Part shown: in pieces, positions 27,821-35,814 of the stretch
Position numbering within the stretch: the first letter of the stretch is position 1
Layout of the letters: each line of letters begins with the position of its first letter
From: Bosea vestrisii
GTDB taxonomy: Bacteria > Pseudomonadota > Alphaproteobacteria > Rhizobiales > Beijerinckiaceae
Assembly: GCF_030144325.1 (NCBI RefSeq)
Contig: NZ_CP126307.1
Coordinates: 2,294,001 to 2,358,000, forward strand
Direction: 5' to 3'
DNA: 64,000 nucleotides
Made by a program: the position numbers and the translations under genes
Notes under the pieces: generated by a model
Told to the model about the DNA's origin: nothing
The model's database searches: none
What the model saw: the letters and a program-made list of their open reading frames with translations, nothing else

Positions 27821-29367
27821 CCAGCGGTCTCCATCACGTCACCCTGATCACCCGCAAGGTGCAGGCCAATGTCGACTTCTATGTCGGCTTCCTCGGCCTG
27901 CGCCTGGTCAAGCGCACGGGCGGTTACGAGGACGCCCGCCAGCTCCATCTCTTCTATGGCGACGCGCATGGCTCGCCCGGCTCGCTCGTCACCTTCCTGG
28001 TCTGGGAGGACGGCTCGCCCGGGCGCGCCGGCCATGGCCAGGTCAGCGAGATCGCGTTCGCCGTTGCACCCACTGCGATCGGCTTCTGGCTGGAGCGCTC
28101 CTTACGCTTCGGGATCGCGATCGAGGGACCGCTCCAGCAATTCGGTGAAACCGTGCTGCGCCTGCGCGATCCCGACGGCTTCGTGGTGAAGCTGGTCGGC
28201 AGCGCGCTGTCCGGCGAAGGCTGGGAATCCGCCGGGGTTCCGCCGGAGCATCGCATCCACCGTCTGCGCAGCGTGACCCTGCTCACCGCGACGACCGAAG
28301 AAACCGCGCATTTCCTGACGACGCATGCAGGGTTCGCCCGCCAGGCAAGCGAAGGCGGCATTCAGCGCCTGCGCTCCGATACCGGCGACTGCCTCGATAT
28401 CCGTGATGCCGGCGGGTTCTGGCCGGGAATCCCCGGCACCGGCACGGCGGACCATGTGGCGGTCCGAGTTCCCGACGCTGCCCGGCTGTCGGGCATCGAG
28501 CGCGACCTCTCGAAGCTTAACTCCAGCGCGACCACGCTGCACGACCGCCAGTATTTCATCTCGCTCTATGTGCGCGAGCCGGGCGGGACGCTGATCGAAT
28601 TCGCCACGGACGGCCCCGGCTTCACCGTCGATGAGCCCGTCGAGACGCTGGGTACACAGCTCTTCGTTCCGCCCGAGGCTCAGAACGAAGCCGACGACAT
28701 CCTGGCGGTCCTGCCGCAATTCGCCCTCCCCGGCGAGGAGCGGGTGATTTATCGCGACCTGCCCTTCGTGCATCGCTTCCACCAGCCGGCCGACTCCGAT
28801 GGCAGCGTGATTGTGCTGCTGCATGGCAGCGGCGGCAATGAAACCGATTTGATGCCGCTGGCGCAGCGGATTGCTCCCCGGGCGACGCTGCTCGGCTTGC
28901 GCGGCCGCAGCACGGAGGAAGGGACCGCGCGCTGGTTCCGGCGCCACGCTGAACGTGCCTTCGACCAGGACGATATCCGCTTCGAAGCTGGCGCCCTCGC
29001 CGCTTTCGTCGAAGGGGCTCGCGCCGCCTACAACCTTGCGCCGGAGCGTCTCATCTTCCTCGGCTATTCGAACGGCGCCAACCTGCTCGCGGCCGCCATG
29101 CAGCTTCACCCCGAACTGGTGCAGCGAGCGGTGCTTCTGCGTCCTGCAGCGGTGCTGGAGGAGCCACCTGCCACTGCGCTCACCGGCACCGCGGTGCTGC
29201 TGTTGACCGGCGCCGAAGACCCGTATGGCGATCTGGCCGCGCGACTCGAATCCGCGTTGCGCCAAGCCGGCGCGGACGTCGAGGCGCAGGTCATCCCGGC
29301 CGGGCACGCGCTCACCGAGCAGGACCGCGATCTGGCGGCGGACTGGCTCTCGCGCCACTCACCCTGA
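27817..29367 (+). CDS. Fused ring-cleaving dioxygenase (VOC/MhqO-like) and alpha/beta hydrolase (MhqD-like)
   Basis: 516 residues from the GTG at 27817, behind a GGAGG. The N-terminal ~310 residues hold two VOC (glyoxalase-fold) modules with likely metal ligands in GLHHVTLI, DHVAVRV and GGTLIEFAT. From about residue 325 an alpha/beta hydrolase follows: LLHGSGGNETDLMPLA, nucleophile FLGYSNGAN, acid TGAEDPYG, histidine PAGHALTEQD. MhqO (dioxygenase) and MhqD (esterase) are separate quinone-detoxification proteins in Bacillus; here they form one chain. It is coupled to the truncated GST and convergent with an FMN reductase, so a quinone/electrophile detoxification role is likely. The substrate is inferred. 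Confidence 0.85.
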   Translation: MTSGLHHVTLITRKVQANVDFYVGFLGLRLVKRTGGYEDARQLHLFYGDAHGSPGSLVTFLVWEDGSPGRAGHGQVSEIAFAVAPTAIGFWLERSLRFGIAIEGPLQQFGETVLRLRDPDGFVVKLVGSALSGEGWESAGVPPEHRIHRLRSVTLLTATTEETAHFLTTHAGFARQASEGGIQRLRSDTGDCLDIRDAGGFWPGIPGTGTADHVAVRVPDAARLSGIERDLSKLNSSATTLHDRQYFISLYVREPGGTLIEFATDGPGFTVDEPVETLGTQLFVPPEAQNEADDILAVLPQFALPGEERVIYRDLPFVHRFHQPADSDGSVIVLLHGSGGNETDLMPLAQRIAPRATLLGLRGRSTEEGTARWFRRHAERAFDQDDIRFEAGALAAFVEGARAAYNLAPERLIFLGYSNGANLLAAAMQLHPELVQRAVLLRPAAVLEEPPATALTGTAVLLLTGAEDPYGDLAARLESALRQAGADVEAQVIPAGHALTEQDRDLAADWLSRHSP

Positions 29368-29378
29368 CGGGAGGCGCC

Positions 29379-29933
29379 TCAGCGCCCGGCAGCAAAGGCG
29401 GCGAAGCCAGCGATGAATTGGGCGAGGCGCTGGCGGGTGGGTTCATCCGTCAGATTGCCGTCGGCATCGAAGACGCCCTGCGCCCGCGACACCAGCATGC
29501 GCCCCTCGAACCACGGCCTGGTTCCGAGCGTGCGCAACACCGGCAGCCAGGCATCCTGCGCCAGGATTGTCCCGAATCCGCCCGGAGATGCGCCGAGCAC
29601 GGCGACCGGCTTGCCGCCGAACAGATGCGCGATGTCGGAAGAGGGCCGGGTCAGCCAGTCGATGGCATTCTTGAACACGCCCGGCAGGGAGTTGTTGTAT
29701 TCGGGCGTGAACAGCAGCAAGCCGTCCGCCTCGGCCAGTTGCTTCTTGAGCGCCTGTACCGTGGCCGGAATGCCCAGCTCACCTTCGTCATCGCCATTGT
29801 AGAGCGGAATGCCGTGGATGCTGCCGGCCAGCAGCGTCGCTCCCGCCGGCGCCAGGTCGACCGCGGCGCGCAGCAGGCCGGTATTGAAGGATGCCGTCCT
29901 CAGGCTGCCGGAAATTCCCAGAAGTCGTGTCAT
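29379..29933 (-). CDS. NADPH-dependent FMN reductase / chromate-quinone reductase family
   Basis: 184 residues from the ATG at 29933. It has a flavodoxin-like fold with the FMN phosphate loop GISGSLRTASFNTGLLRAA and the family motif LLLFTPEYNNSLPGVFKNAIDWLTR. Members include ChrR, ArsH-like enzymes and azoreductases that reduce quinones, chromate or dyes with NAD(P)H. It is convergent with the dioxygenase-hydrolase gene 11 bases away, consistent with a shared quinone-defence role. Immediately upstream lies an integrase remnant, marking the edge of a rearranged segment. Confidence 0.92.
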   Translation of the reverse strand: MTRLLGISGSLRTASFNTGLLRAAVDLAPAGATLLAGSIHGIPLYNGDDEGELGIPATVQALKKQLAEADGLLLFTPEYNNSLPGVFKNAIDWLTRPSSDIAHLFGGKPVAVLGASPGGFGTILAQDAWLPVLRTLGTRPWFEGRMLVSRAQGVFDADGNLTDEPTRQRLAQFIAGFAAFAAGR

Positions 29934-29983
29934 CTGCTCTCTCGCGCCCGTGATCCGGCATTCAGGCTGGGTTTGTAACCCGA

Positions 29984-30103
29984 TGCTGTACCGAGATAGC
30001 GTACGGTGCTCTCTAACTTCGTGCGGCCCAGGAGAAGCTGAGAGGCCCGAAGGTTGCCGATGCGCTTGTAGATCACGGCAACTTTCGTCCGCCGCAGACT
30101 GTG
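29984..30103 (-). pseudogene. Site-specific tyrosine recombinase (integrase) C-terminal remnant
   Basis: The minus strand reads HSLRRTKVAVIYKRIGNLRA then SQLLLGRTKLESTVRYLG. This is the catalytic C-terminus of a phage-type integrase, with the R of HxLRRT and the tyrosine of VRYLG. The usual H of LLGHTKLEST is R here. Only about 40 codons remain, preceded without a stop by autotransporter-like sequence. It is a dead fragment of a mobile element. Confidence 0.78.
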
Positions 30104-30257
30104 ATTGCCGTTCACCGTCAGCGTGCCCCGGCGAGTTGCCGGGCGCCAGCATGCCGTTGACCGTCAACGAGGGCAATTGCCCCGAGCCGCCCAATGTCGC
30201 GCCCGCCACGACCGTCACGCCGGGCGACGACACGATCGAGCCGTTCACGATCAGCGG
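30104..30257 (-). pseudogene. Autotransporter passenger-repeat fragment
   Basis: The minus strand encodes PLIVNGSIVSSPGVTVVAGA then TLGGSGQLPSLTVNGMLAPGNSPG, the autotransporter-associated beta-strand repeat. After a frame change of one base it continues GTLTVNGN, directly joined to the integrase remnant. Neither the start nor the beta-barrel of an autotransporter is present. It is a recombination scar. Confidence 0.68.
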
Positions 30258-30343
30258 AACGCCGCGCGCGGCAGGTCTTCGAAGACGAGGCGGCAGTGCA
30301 CGTTCTCTTAGGTGGCGGAGCGCTCGAAGGAAGGCAAGCACCT

Positions 30344-31678
30344 CTAGCGCACGACGATCGGCACGGTGGCCTCGACCACGCCGGGGACGGCCCGCAGTTT
30401 CTCCATCAGATCGAGCACCTCGTCCGGCGGCAGCGTCGCCGCATCCTCGTTCGCGCTCGGCGCCGCCTTGAGCCAGCGCTCGCGCAGCGCCGCCGGCAGC
30501 TCGGCTTCCGTTCCGAAGCAGGCGAACAGGTTCTCGAAAGCGGAGTCGAGCACGATGTCGTTCAGCCCGAAATCGTAAGGATAGGACTGGCCACCGGTAC
30601 GCAGCACGCTCCTCCCCTCCTCGCCGCGCACCGGCAGCACGACGGAGGCTGTGCCGTCCGACGCCAGCACCCAGCAGGAGAGCCGCGCACCTGCCTTGCC
30701 CTCGATTCGGATGTCGAGCCGCCGGCCTTTGGCAAAGGGCGAGGCCGCTGGCAGCAAGGCGAGCCGCGCTCGATCAGAGCCGGCGGTGGCGGCGACATGG
30801 TCGAGGAAGGGCCTGACTGCGGGGTCGCAGCCCAACCCCTCGACCGGAATGCGGCTGCGCCCGGTCGGCGCGAGGACAGCACCGGCACGGTCGAATTCGA
30901 GCTCCATCCAGCTCTGGCCGTCGCGATCCCCGCCGAAGCGGCCGCGCGTCGTCACCTCGCTGCCGGGCGCAGGGCACTGGCCGGGCGCGGCCTTGCGGAT
31001 TTCCAGCGGCCGCGAGCGCAGGACGCGATCGTCCGAGCGCGATTCAGCGTCGAGCGCGAGCAGCAGCCGTTCCCCGAGCGCGGCACTGCAGCCGCTGTAA
31101 CCGCTCGCCGCGGCGAAGGGACAGATATCGACCCGCTTCAGCTCGGGCGCGGCCCGTACGAGGTTCGCGACCGCCCTGTTCATCACCTGGTCGATATCGA
31201 CCACGCCGGGCCTGGTCCTGATCGCGATCTCGACCGGCTCGCTGGTCGCCTTGCAGTCGCCGGCCCGAGCGATCGCCTGCAGGCGGAAGCTCGCCTTGTC
31301 GTCCTGCCGAGCCGGCTCGGTGAAGAACACGCTGGCGTCGCCGTCGAAAGCCCGTCGGATTTGCGCCTCGGCGTCACCCAGCTTCTGCAGGTTGAGACTG
31401 TCGCGCAGCGTCTTGATGCGGACGACATCGCCGCTCGCCGCCAGCCTGATCCGACCCTCGTTCTGAAGCTGGCTCTCGATCGCAAGCCTGACCTCATCGG
31501 CCTGGTTGCGCGACAGCACCTGCTGGCCAGCGTCGAAGCCGACCACCGCCAGCGAGAGATCGCGCTTGCCGGCGCACGCGGCGACGCTATCGAGCCAGGT
31601 GGACAGCGCATCAGCGCGGGCCGAACCACAACCGGCGACCACCACCCCGGCGATGAGCATTCGGTAGATCAAGCGCAT
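30344..31678 (-). CDS. Putative lipoprotein paired with the caspase-like gene (possible DUF4384-type C-terminus)
   Basis: 444 residues from the ATG at 31678. The N-terminus MRLIYRMLIAGVVVAGCGSARA is a lipoprotein signal with Cys in VAGC. The middle part (SLAVVGFDAGQQVLSRNQAD and onward) looks like a domain for proteins that are surface- or envelope-exposed. The C-terminal ~130 residues (RLSCWVLASDGTASVVLPV ... YPYDFGLNDIVLDSAFENLF) resemble DUF4384-like domains that often accompany caspase-fold proteins; this assignment is tentative. It lies downstream of the caspase-like gene on the same strand, separated by a 150-base palindromic element. Function is unknown. Confidence 0.72.
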   Translation of the reverse strand: MRLIYRMLIAGVVVAGCGSARADALSTWLDSVAACAGKRDLSLAVVGFDAGQQVLSRNQADEVRLAIESQLQNEGRIRLAASGDVVRIKTLRDSLNLQKLGDAEAQIRRAFDGDASVFFTEPARQDDKASFRLQAIARAGDCKATSEPVEIAIRTRPGVVDIDQVMNRAVANLVRAAPELKRVDICPFAAASGYSGCSAALGERLLLALDAESRSDDRVLRSRPLEIRKAAPGQCPAPGSEVTTRGRFGGDRDGQSWMELEFDRAGAVLAPTGRSRIPVEGLGCDPAVRPFLDHVAATAGSDRARLALLPAASPFAKGRRLDIRIEGKAGARLSCWVLASDGTASVVLPVRGEEGRSVLRTGGQSYPYDFGLNDIVLDSAFENLFACFGTEAELPAALRERWLKAAPSANEDAATLPPDEVLDLMEKLRAVPGVVEATVPIVVR

Positions 31679-31694
31679 TGCGCAGAACCTCTCG

Positions 31695-31844
31695 CCGTCA
31701 TTCCGGGGCAGGCCGAAGGCCTGAGCCCGGAACCCAGAACCGATGCGCTCGATCATGAAGGCCGAACAGTCGTCTTGTCTCTTCCGAATCCGGCATCGGC
31801 TCTGGATTCCGGGCTCTTCGCTTCGCGAAGCCCCGGAAAGACGG
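31695..31844. repeat. 150-bp extragenic palindromic element (REP-like)
   Basis: The outer arms CCGTCATTCCGGGGC (31695-31709) and its near complement (31830-31844, 14 of 15) enclose a second pair of about 23 bases (GAGCCCGGAA... and its counterpart, 21 of 23). Together they fold as a long two-armed hairpin between two genes. The design matches repeated extragenic palindromes seen in many Rhizobiales genomes. A copy number cannot be judged from one window. Confidence 0.75.
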
Positions 31845-31871
31845 ACGAAGTGCCGTGCCTGATCTCCAAGC

Positions 31872-33917
31872 CTAACGCTCCTGCTCCAGCGACCGCGCAT
31901 AAGAATCGAGCGCACGGACGAAGACGGGGTTGAAGCGCCCGTCGATCGCGCCGCTGTAATGATCCGCCTTCTGTGTGGCGCGCTGCAAGGCCCGCACCGT
32001 GTCCGGCTTCAGCTTCTGGTCGGAGACGTCGCTGGAGGAGACCGCAGCCGCGCCGGCCTCGCCCTTCTCCAGCGCCTTCATCAACATCTGCAGCGCATTC
32101 GTGCCCGGGAAATACGAGCCGAAGCCGTTGTCGATCAGCGTCGCCATCGAGACCATCGCGATCGGGTCGCCCTTGTCGGCCGCCTGGCGGAACAGGTCGA
32201 AACCCTTTTGCGGATTCTTCGGGAAGCCCGGTCGTCCTTCGAGATAGGCCGGCACCAGCTTGGCGATCGAGAAGGCATCGCCCGCCTCCGCCGCCTTCTG
32301 GTACCAGCGCAGCGCCCCGCTTTCATCGCGGGCCCGGCCGCGGCCATATTGCAGCATGCGCCCGACATTGCTCATCGCAATGGCATTGCCGGTGCCGGCG
32401 GCGCGCTCGTAGAAAACGAACGCCTTCTGCAAGTCGACCTTGCCGCCCTGGCCGTTCTCATGGAGCGTGCCGAGGTTGTTCATCGCCGCGGCGCTGCCGG
32501 CCTCGGCCGCCTTGTCATAGGCCGCGAGCGCGTCCTTGTGGCGCTCGGCTTTGTCATAGGCGCGGCCGAGCTGGTAGGAGAGCCGCCTCACCTCCGGCTG
32601 CGCCTCCGCCGCCTGCCGGCAGGCGGCGATCGCGGCGCGGGTATCGAGCCGCCCGAACTTCACGCCCTTGACGCCCTCGCGCCTGTCAGGATCGTTCGGA
32701 TCGCTCGCGAGCTCGTCGCATTCCTGGACGCGCGGGTCGCGCGAGGCGTCGGTGCGCCCGAGATAGCCCTCGGCCAGCGCGCGATAGGCGCAGACCGTGC
32801 CGCAGCCCTCGAGATAATCCTCGTACTTACCGGAGCCGCCGAGCCTCACCCAGTTCTGCTCGTCGCTGACGGCTTCGGTGCTGCGGCGCTTGTCGAAGAG
32901 TAGCGCCAGCGCCGTTTCTCGGTACTGGCAGGTCTCGCCGCAGCGCGCGACGTAGGTCTCAAGCGCGCTTCGTTCGCCCGCCGCCTTGGCCCGCTGCCAG
33001 TTGGCCTCGTCCCGTGCTTGCGCAACAGCCCGCGCCACTGCCGGCACCGGCTGCGCCACCGGCAGCGCGATCGAAGCCGGATCGATCTCCGGCACCTGCT
33101 CGCGCCCGCTGTCGCGCCGTGCGGCGGCCTCGACCGTGTCCTTGAGGTAGCGCTGCAGGTCGGACCAGGCGAGCGGGCCGGTCTCGGGCGCACCTGCCGG
33201 CCGCGCCAGCCCTGCCGCGCCCATCAGGAAGCGGCTGGTGAACAGCCCGAGCTTCTGGCTCTCGTCCCAGTTGGCCGGGGTCGTGCCGGAGGTCGCAACC
33301 AGCTTGACGATGCCGCCGCCGGTGCGGGGCTTGGCCGGGGTGAAGCCCGGCGCTGACACCGCGAGCAGGCTCTCGCCCTTGCGGCCGGTCTCGCCGGTGA
33401 AGCAGGCGTCGATCATCACGATCAACTGGCGCTGCGGCCCGATCTTCTGCCGAACCAGCTCCAGGTTCCGATAGAGCGTCTGCACGGCATAGCCGCTCTC
33501 GCTCGCATTGGGATTGCCGTCCTGCGGCAGCAGGAAGGGTTGGCGCGTCGCGAGATCGGGCACGCCATGGCCGGAATAATAGACGAAGACGTTGGAGCGG
33601 CCCTCGACCGCGCTGCGCCAGAGCCGCCCGCCCTGTGGGTTGGCCTCGCTGCCGAAGACCTGGTTGAGCTCGCCGAGGGTCGCGTCCTTGAGCAGGAAGA
33701 CGTTCTGCTCAAGGAAGCCGAGCGTGCCGGTGAGCCAGGCCTTGATCGCCTCGGCATCATTATGGGCGAAGTCGACCGTGCTGGTCTGCTTGTACGTCCT
33801 GTTGCCGACGACGACCGCGATCGACTCGGCATTGTCGGAGAACGCAGGGCTCTGCGCTGAGGCGGATAAGCACCATGCGCTTAGACACAACAACACTAAG
33901 CTCAGTATCGCTCGCAT
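31872..33917 (-). CDS. Caspase-family (peptidase C14) protein with Sel1/TPR-like repeats, exported
   Basis: 681 residues from the ATG at 33917, with AGGGA upstream. A signal peptide covers residues 1-22 (AILSLVLLCLSAWCLSASA). The caspase-like p20 domain spans about 28-250, with catalytic His in FVYYSGHG (H117) and Cys in VMIDACFTG (C172). After a charged linker, four or more Sel1-like repeats occupy about 420-620 (AAEAGSAAAMNNLGTLHENG; AAGTGNAIAMSNVGRMLQYG), ending in a peptidoglycan-binding-like tail. Export plus Sel1 repeats implies a periplasmic role. The lipoprotein gene follows. Orthocaspase-like proteases with this layout are poorly characterised. Confidence 0.88.
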   Translation of the reverse strand: MRAILSLVLLCLSAWCLSASAQSPAFSDNAESIAVVVGNRTYKQTSTVDFAHNDAEAIKAWLTGTLGFLEQNVFLLKDATLGELNQVFGSEANPQGGRLWRSAVEGRSNVFVYYSGHGVPDLATRQPFLLPQDGNPNASESGYAVQTLYRNLELVRQKIGPQRQLIVMIDACFTGETGRKGESLLAVSAPGFTPAKPRTGGGIVKLVATSGTTPANWDESQKLGLFTSRFLMGAAGLARPAGAPETGPLAWSDLQRYLKDTVEAAARRDSGREQVPEIDPASIALPVAQPVPAVARAVAQARDEANWQRAKAAGERSALETYVARCGETCQYRETALALLFDKRRSTEAVSDEQNWVRLGGSGKYEDYLEGCGTVCAYRALAEGYLGRTDASRDPRVQECDELASDPNDPDRREGVKGVKFGRLDTRAAIAACRQAAEAQPEVRRLSYQLGRAYDKAERHKDALAAYDKAAEAGSAAAMNNLGTLHENGQGGKVDLQKAFVFYERAAGTGNAIAMSNVGRMLQYGRGRARDESGALRWYQKAAEAGDAFSIAKLVPAYLEGRPGFPKNPQKGFDLFRQAADKGDPIAMVSMATLIDNGFGSYFPGTNALQMLMKALEKGEAGAAAVSSSDVSDQKLKPDTVRALQRATQKADHYSGAIDGRFNPVFVRALDSYARSLEQER

Positions 33918-34492
33918 CGCCAATCCCTAACACTGCGGCATGCTGCCATAGGGGTGGATGCTTGGCGAGCCGGCCTGAATTGCGATTTCGGCACGATCGG
34001 CAGGCCTTCAGCGATGACCGGCTGGATCTGCCTGGACCACGACCTTCGCGTCGAATTGGCGATGATCGAGCATAAGCTGTGTCGGGCCCCGACGCCTCCG
34101 CTGAGAGAGCATCAGCGGCTCGATTCGGTCCGGAGCGAAGTGGCCGCGCAGGCGTGGGCAACGATGCAGGCCCGCGGAGCGCTTCGCGAGGCAACGGACA
34201 CATGCCCGTTGTTCGCGCGGTCTGCTTCACCATGCCGCTTAGTCGCGAGCCAGCTGGCTCTAACGCTGCTCATGACGTCGACGGCAATCCCGTGACGACC
34301 GTCACCTTCGGCCACGACCTTGTCGAACTTGCCGACGCCGTCCATCCCACGGCGCCCCGCGCGGTCTTCCTTCTGCTTCCGTGGTTTCGCGCTTGCCGAT
34401 CTCGCCATCGCTCATCTCGTTGTCGGCCGCGCACCCGAACGCGGCATTCGGACCTGCCGCCACGATGACGGGCCAGCCTGCCTTCGGCCATA
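33918..34492. other. Unassigned stretch, no supported gene
   Basis: 575 bases between the caspase-like gene and a broken dehydrogenase fragment. Several short open frames exist on both strands, but none has a recognisable domain together with a good ribosome site. The piece NPVTTVTFGHDLVELADAVH near 34285-34350 looks protein-like, yet I cannot assign it. Together with the adjacent fragment it is best read as decayed or rearranged DNA. Confidence 0.5.
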
Positions 34493-34839
34493 TCCACCGT
34501 TGCCGATGGCCGTCGCGCCACCGCGCTCCGCCTGCCGCGCGGGCTGTTCGAATATGTCGACCGCGGTAGCGAGGACAAGATCGCGATCACGATGAACCCA
34601 GACAGCTCGACGCGATCCGGCTCGCGCCCAAGGTGCTGGTCGACGTGTCGCTTCTGTCCACGAAGGCAGACATCCTCGGCCAGCGCTTGCCGCTTCCGCA
34701 GGTCGTCGCCCCCACCGCGGTGGCCGGCCTTCTCTGGCATGATAGCAAGATCGCTCTCGCCAAGGCGGCAGCCAGAGCCGGCATTCCCTTCTGCGTCTCC
34801 ACACAATCGATCACCGCGATCGAACGCATCGCAACGCTG
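34493..34839 (+). pseudogene. FMN-dependent alpha-hydroxy-acid dehydrogenase, N-terminal fragment with frameshift
   Basis: The first frame reads STVADGRRATALRLPRGLFE then YVDRGSEDKIAI. After a frameshift near 34590-34610 it continues QLDAIRLAPKVLVDVSLLST, LPLPQVVAPTAVAGLLWHD, AAARAGIPFCVSTQSITAIE. This is the N-terminal third of an L-lactate/mandelate/glycolate dehydrogenase-type FMN enzyme (the AP-T-A and S-T phosphate/FMN contacts are visible). The catalytic His/Arg region and C-terminal barrel are absent. Similarity stops at about 34840, roughly 70 bases before the SDR gene end. It is a truncated pseudogene. Confidence 0.8.
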
Positions 34840-34911
34840 CGGAGGCGGTCAGGCTCGACATCGGCGGTGTGGCAGGCGGTTCAGTCTGGGAGGCGACCGC
34901 TACGGCAAGGC

Positions 34912-35673
34912 TCAGACCCAGCCGCCGTCGACGACATAGTGCTGGTTGGTGCAGGCCCCGGCCTCCTCCGAAGCGAAGAATAGCGTCGCGCGCGCGATGT
35001 CCTCGGGGACGAGCCGTCGCTTCAGGCACTGGCGACGCATCAGTTCGGCCTCGCTTTCCGGCGTCAGCCAGAGATCGATCTGGCGCTGCGTCATGATCCA
35101 GCCCGGCGCGATCGCATTGACACGGATATTGTGCACGCCGAAATCGCGCGCCAGCGAGCGCGTCAGCCCGAGCACGGCCGACTTCGCCGCCGTGTAGCCG
35201 GCCATGCCGCCCTGGCCGATCATCCAGGAGGTCGAGCCGAAATTGATGATCGCGCCGCGCTTGTTGGCGATCATGTCGGGCAGCACCGCCTGCGCCGCGA
35301 AGAACTGGTGCTTCAGGTTCACCGCCATGCGCTCGTCCCAGTATTCCGGGGTGACCTCCAGCGCGTCATGACGCTGGTCGTGCGCCGCATTGTTGATCAG
35401 CACATCGACCGGGCCGAGCGCGGCCCGCACTGCAGCGATCGCCTGGCGCAAGGCCGCGATGTCGGTCACATCCGCGTGTTCGAAATGCACGCTCGCCCCA
35501 CCAGCGGAGAGTTCCGCCGCGATGACGCGGGACTCAGCCTGCTTCAAGTCGATGAAGCCGACCTTCGAACCCTGCCGGGCAAAAGCGCGGACGATCGCTT
35601 CGCCAATCCCCGAGCCACCACCCGTGACCAGCACCACCTTGCCCGCCAGATCGGGATAAATCGCACCCGCCAA
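34912..35673 (-). CDS. Short-chain dehydrogenase/reductase (SDR)
   Basis: 253 residues from the TTG at 35673, which sits 5 bases after AGGGAGG; GTG codons at 35679 and 35691 are alternatives. The NAD(P)-binding motif is VTGGGSGIGEA near residue 18. NNAA follows, the active-site serine is in the INFGSTSW region, and the catalytic pair is YTAAK. The C-terminal tail (ACTNQHYVVDGGWV) is classic for SDRs. It is divergent from the sugar-type ABC operon across 141 bases that contain a LacI-like palindrome, so it probably oxidises the imported sugar or polyol. Confidence 0.92.
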   Translation of the reverse strand: MAGAIYPDLAGKVVLVTGGGSGIGEAIVRAFARQGSKVGFIDLKQAESRVIAAELSAGGASVHFEHADVTDIAALRQAIAAVRAALGPVDVLINNAAHDQRHDALEVTPEYWDERMAVNLKHQFFAAQAVLPDMIANKRGAIINFGSTSWMIGQGGMAGYTAAKSAVLGLTRSLARDFGVHNIRVNAIAPGWIMTQRQIDLWLTPESEAELMRRQCLKRRLVPEDIARATLFFASEEAGACTNQHYVVDGGWV

Positions 35674-35733
35674 GACCACCTCCCTCGTCACCGCCGCGCA
35701 CCCGCGGACTTCCGGATTCGAATAGCATCAGAT

Positions 35734-35753
35734 TTTGAGTTGCGCACCTCAAA
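35734..35753. promoter_or_regulatory. Candidate LacI-family operator in the SDR/ABC divergent region
   Basis: A near-perfect 20-base palindrome with arms TTTGAG and CTCAAA around a TGCGCA core, centred on a CG step as LacI-family operators usually are. It lies between the divergent SDR and binding protein genes; a LacI regulator is the last gene of the operon (40840). Good candidate for autoregulation. Confidence 0.6.
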
Positions 35754-35814
35754 TCCTGAGGTTACGCTCTTTGAAAATCACGGCCCGCCAGAGGCCGAAC
35801 CCAGGAGGAACCCC

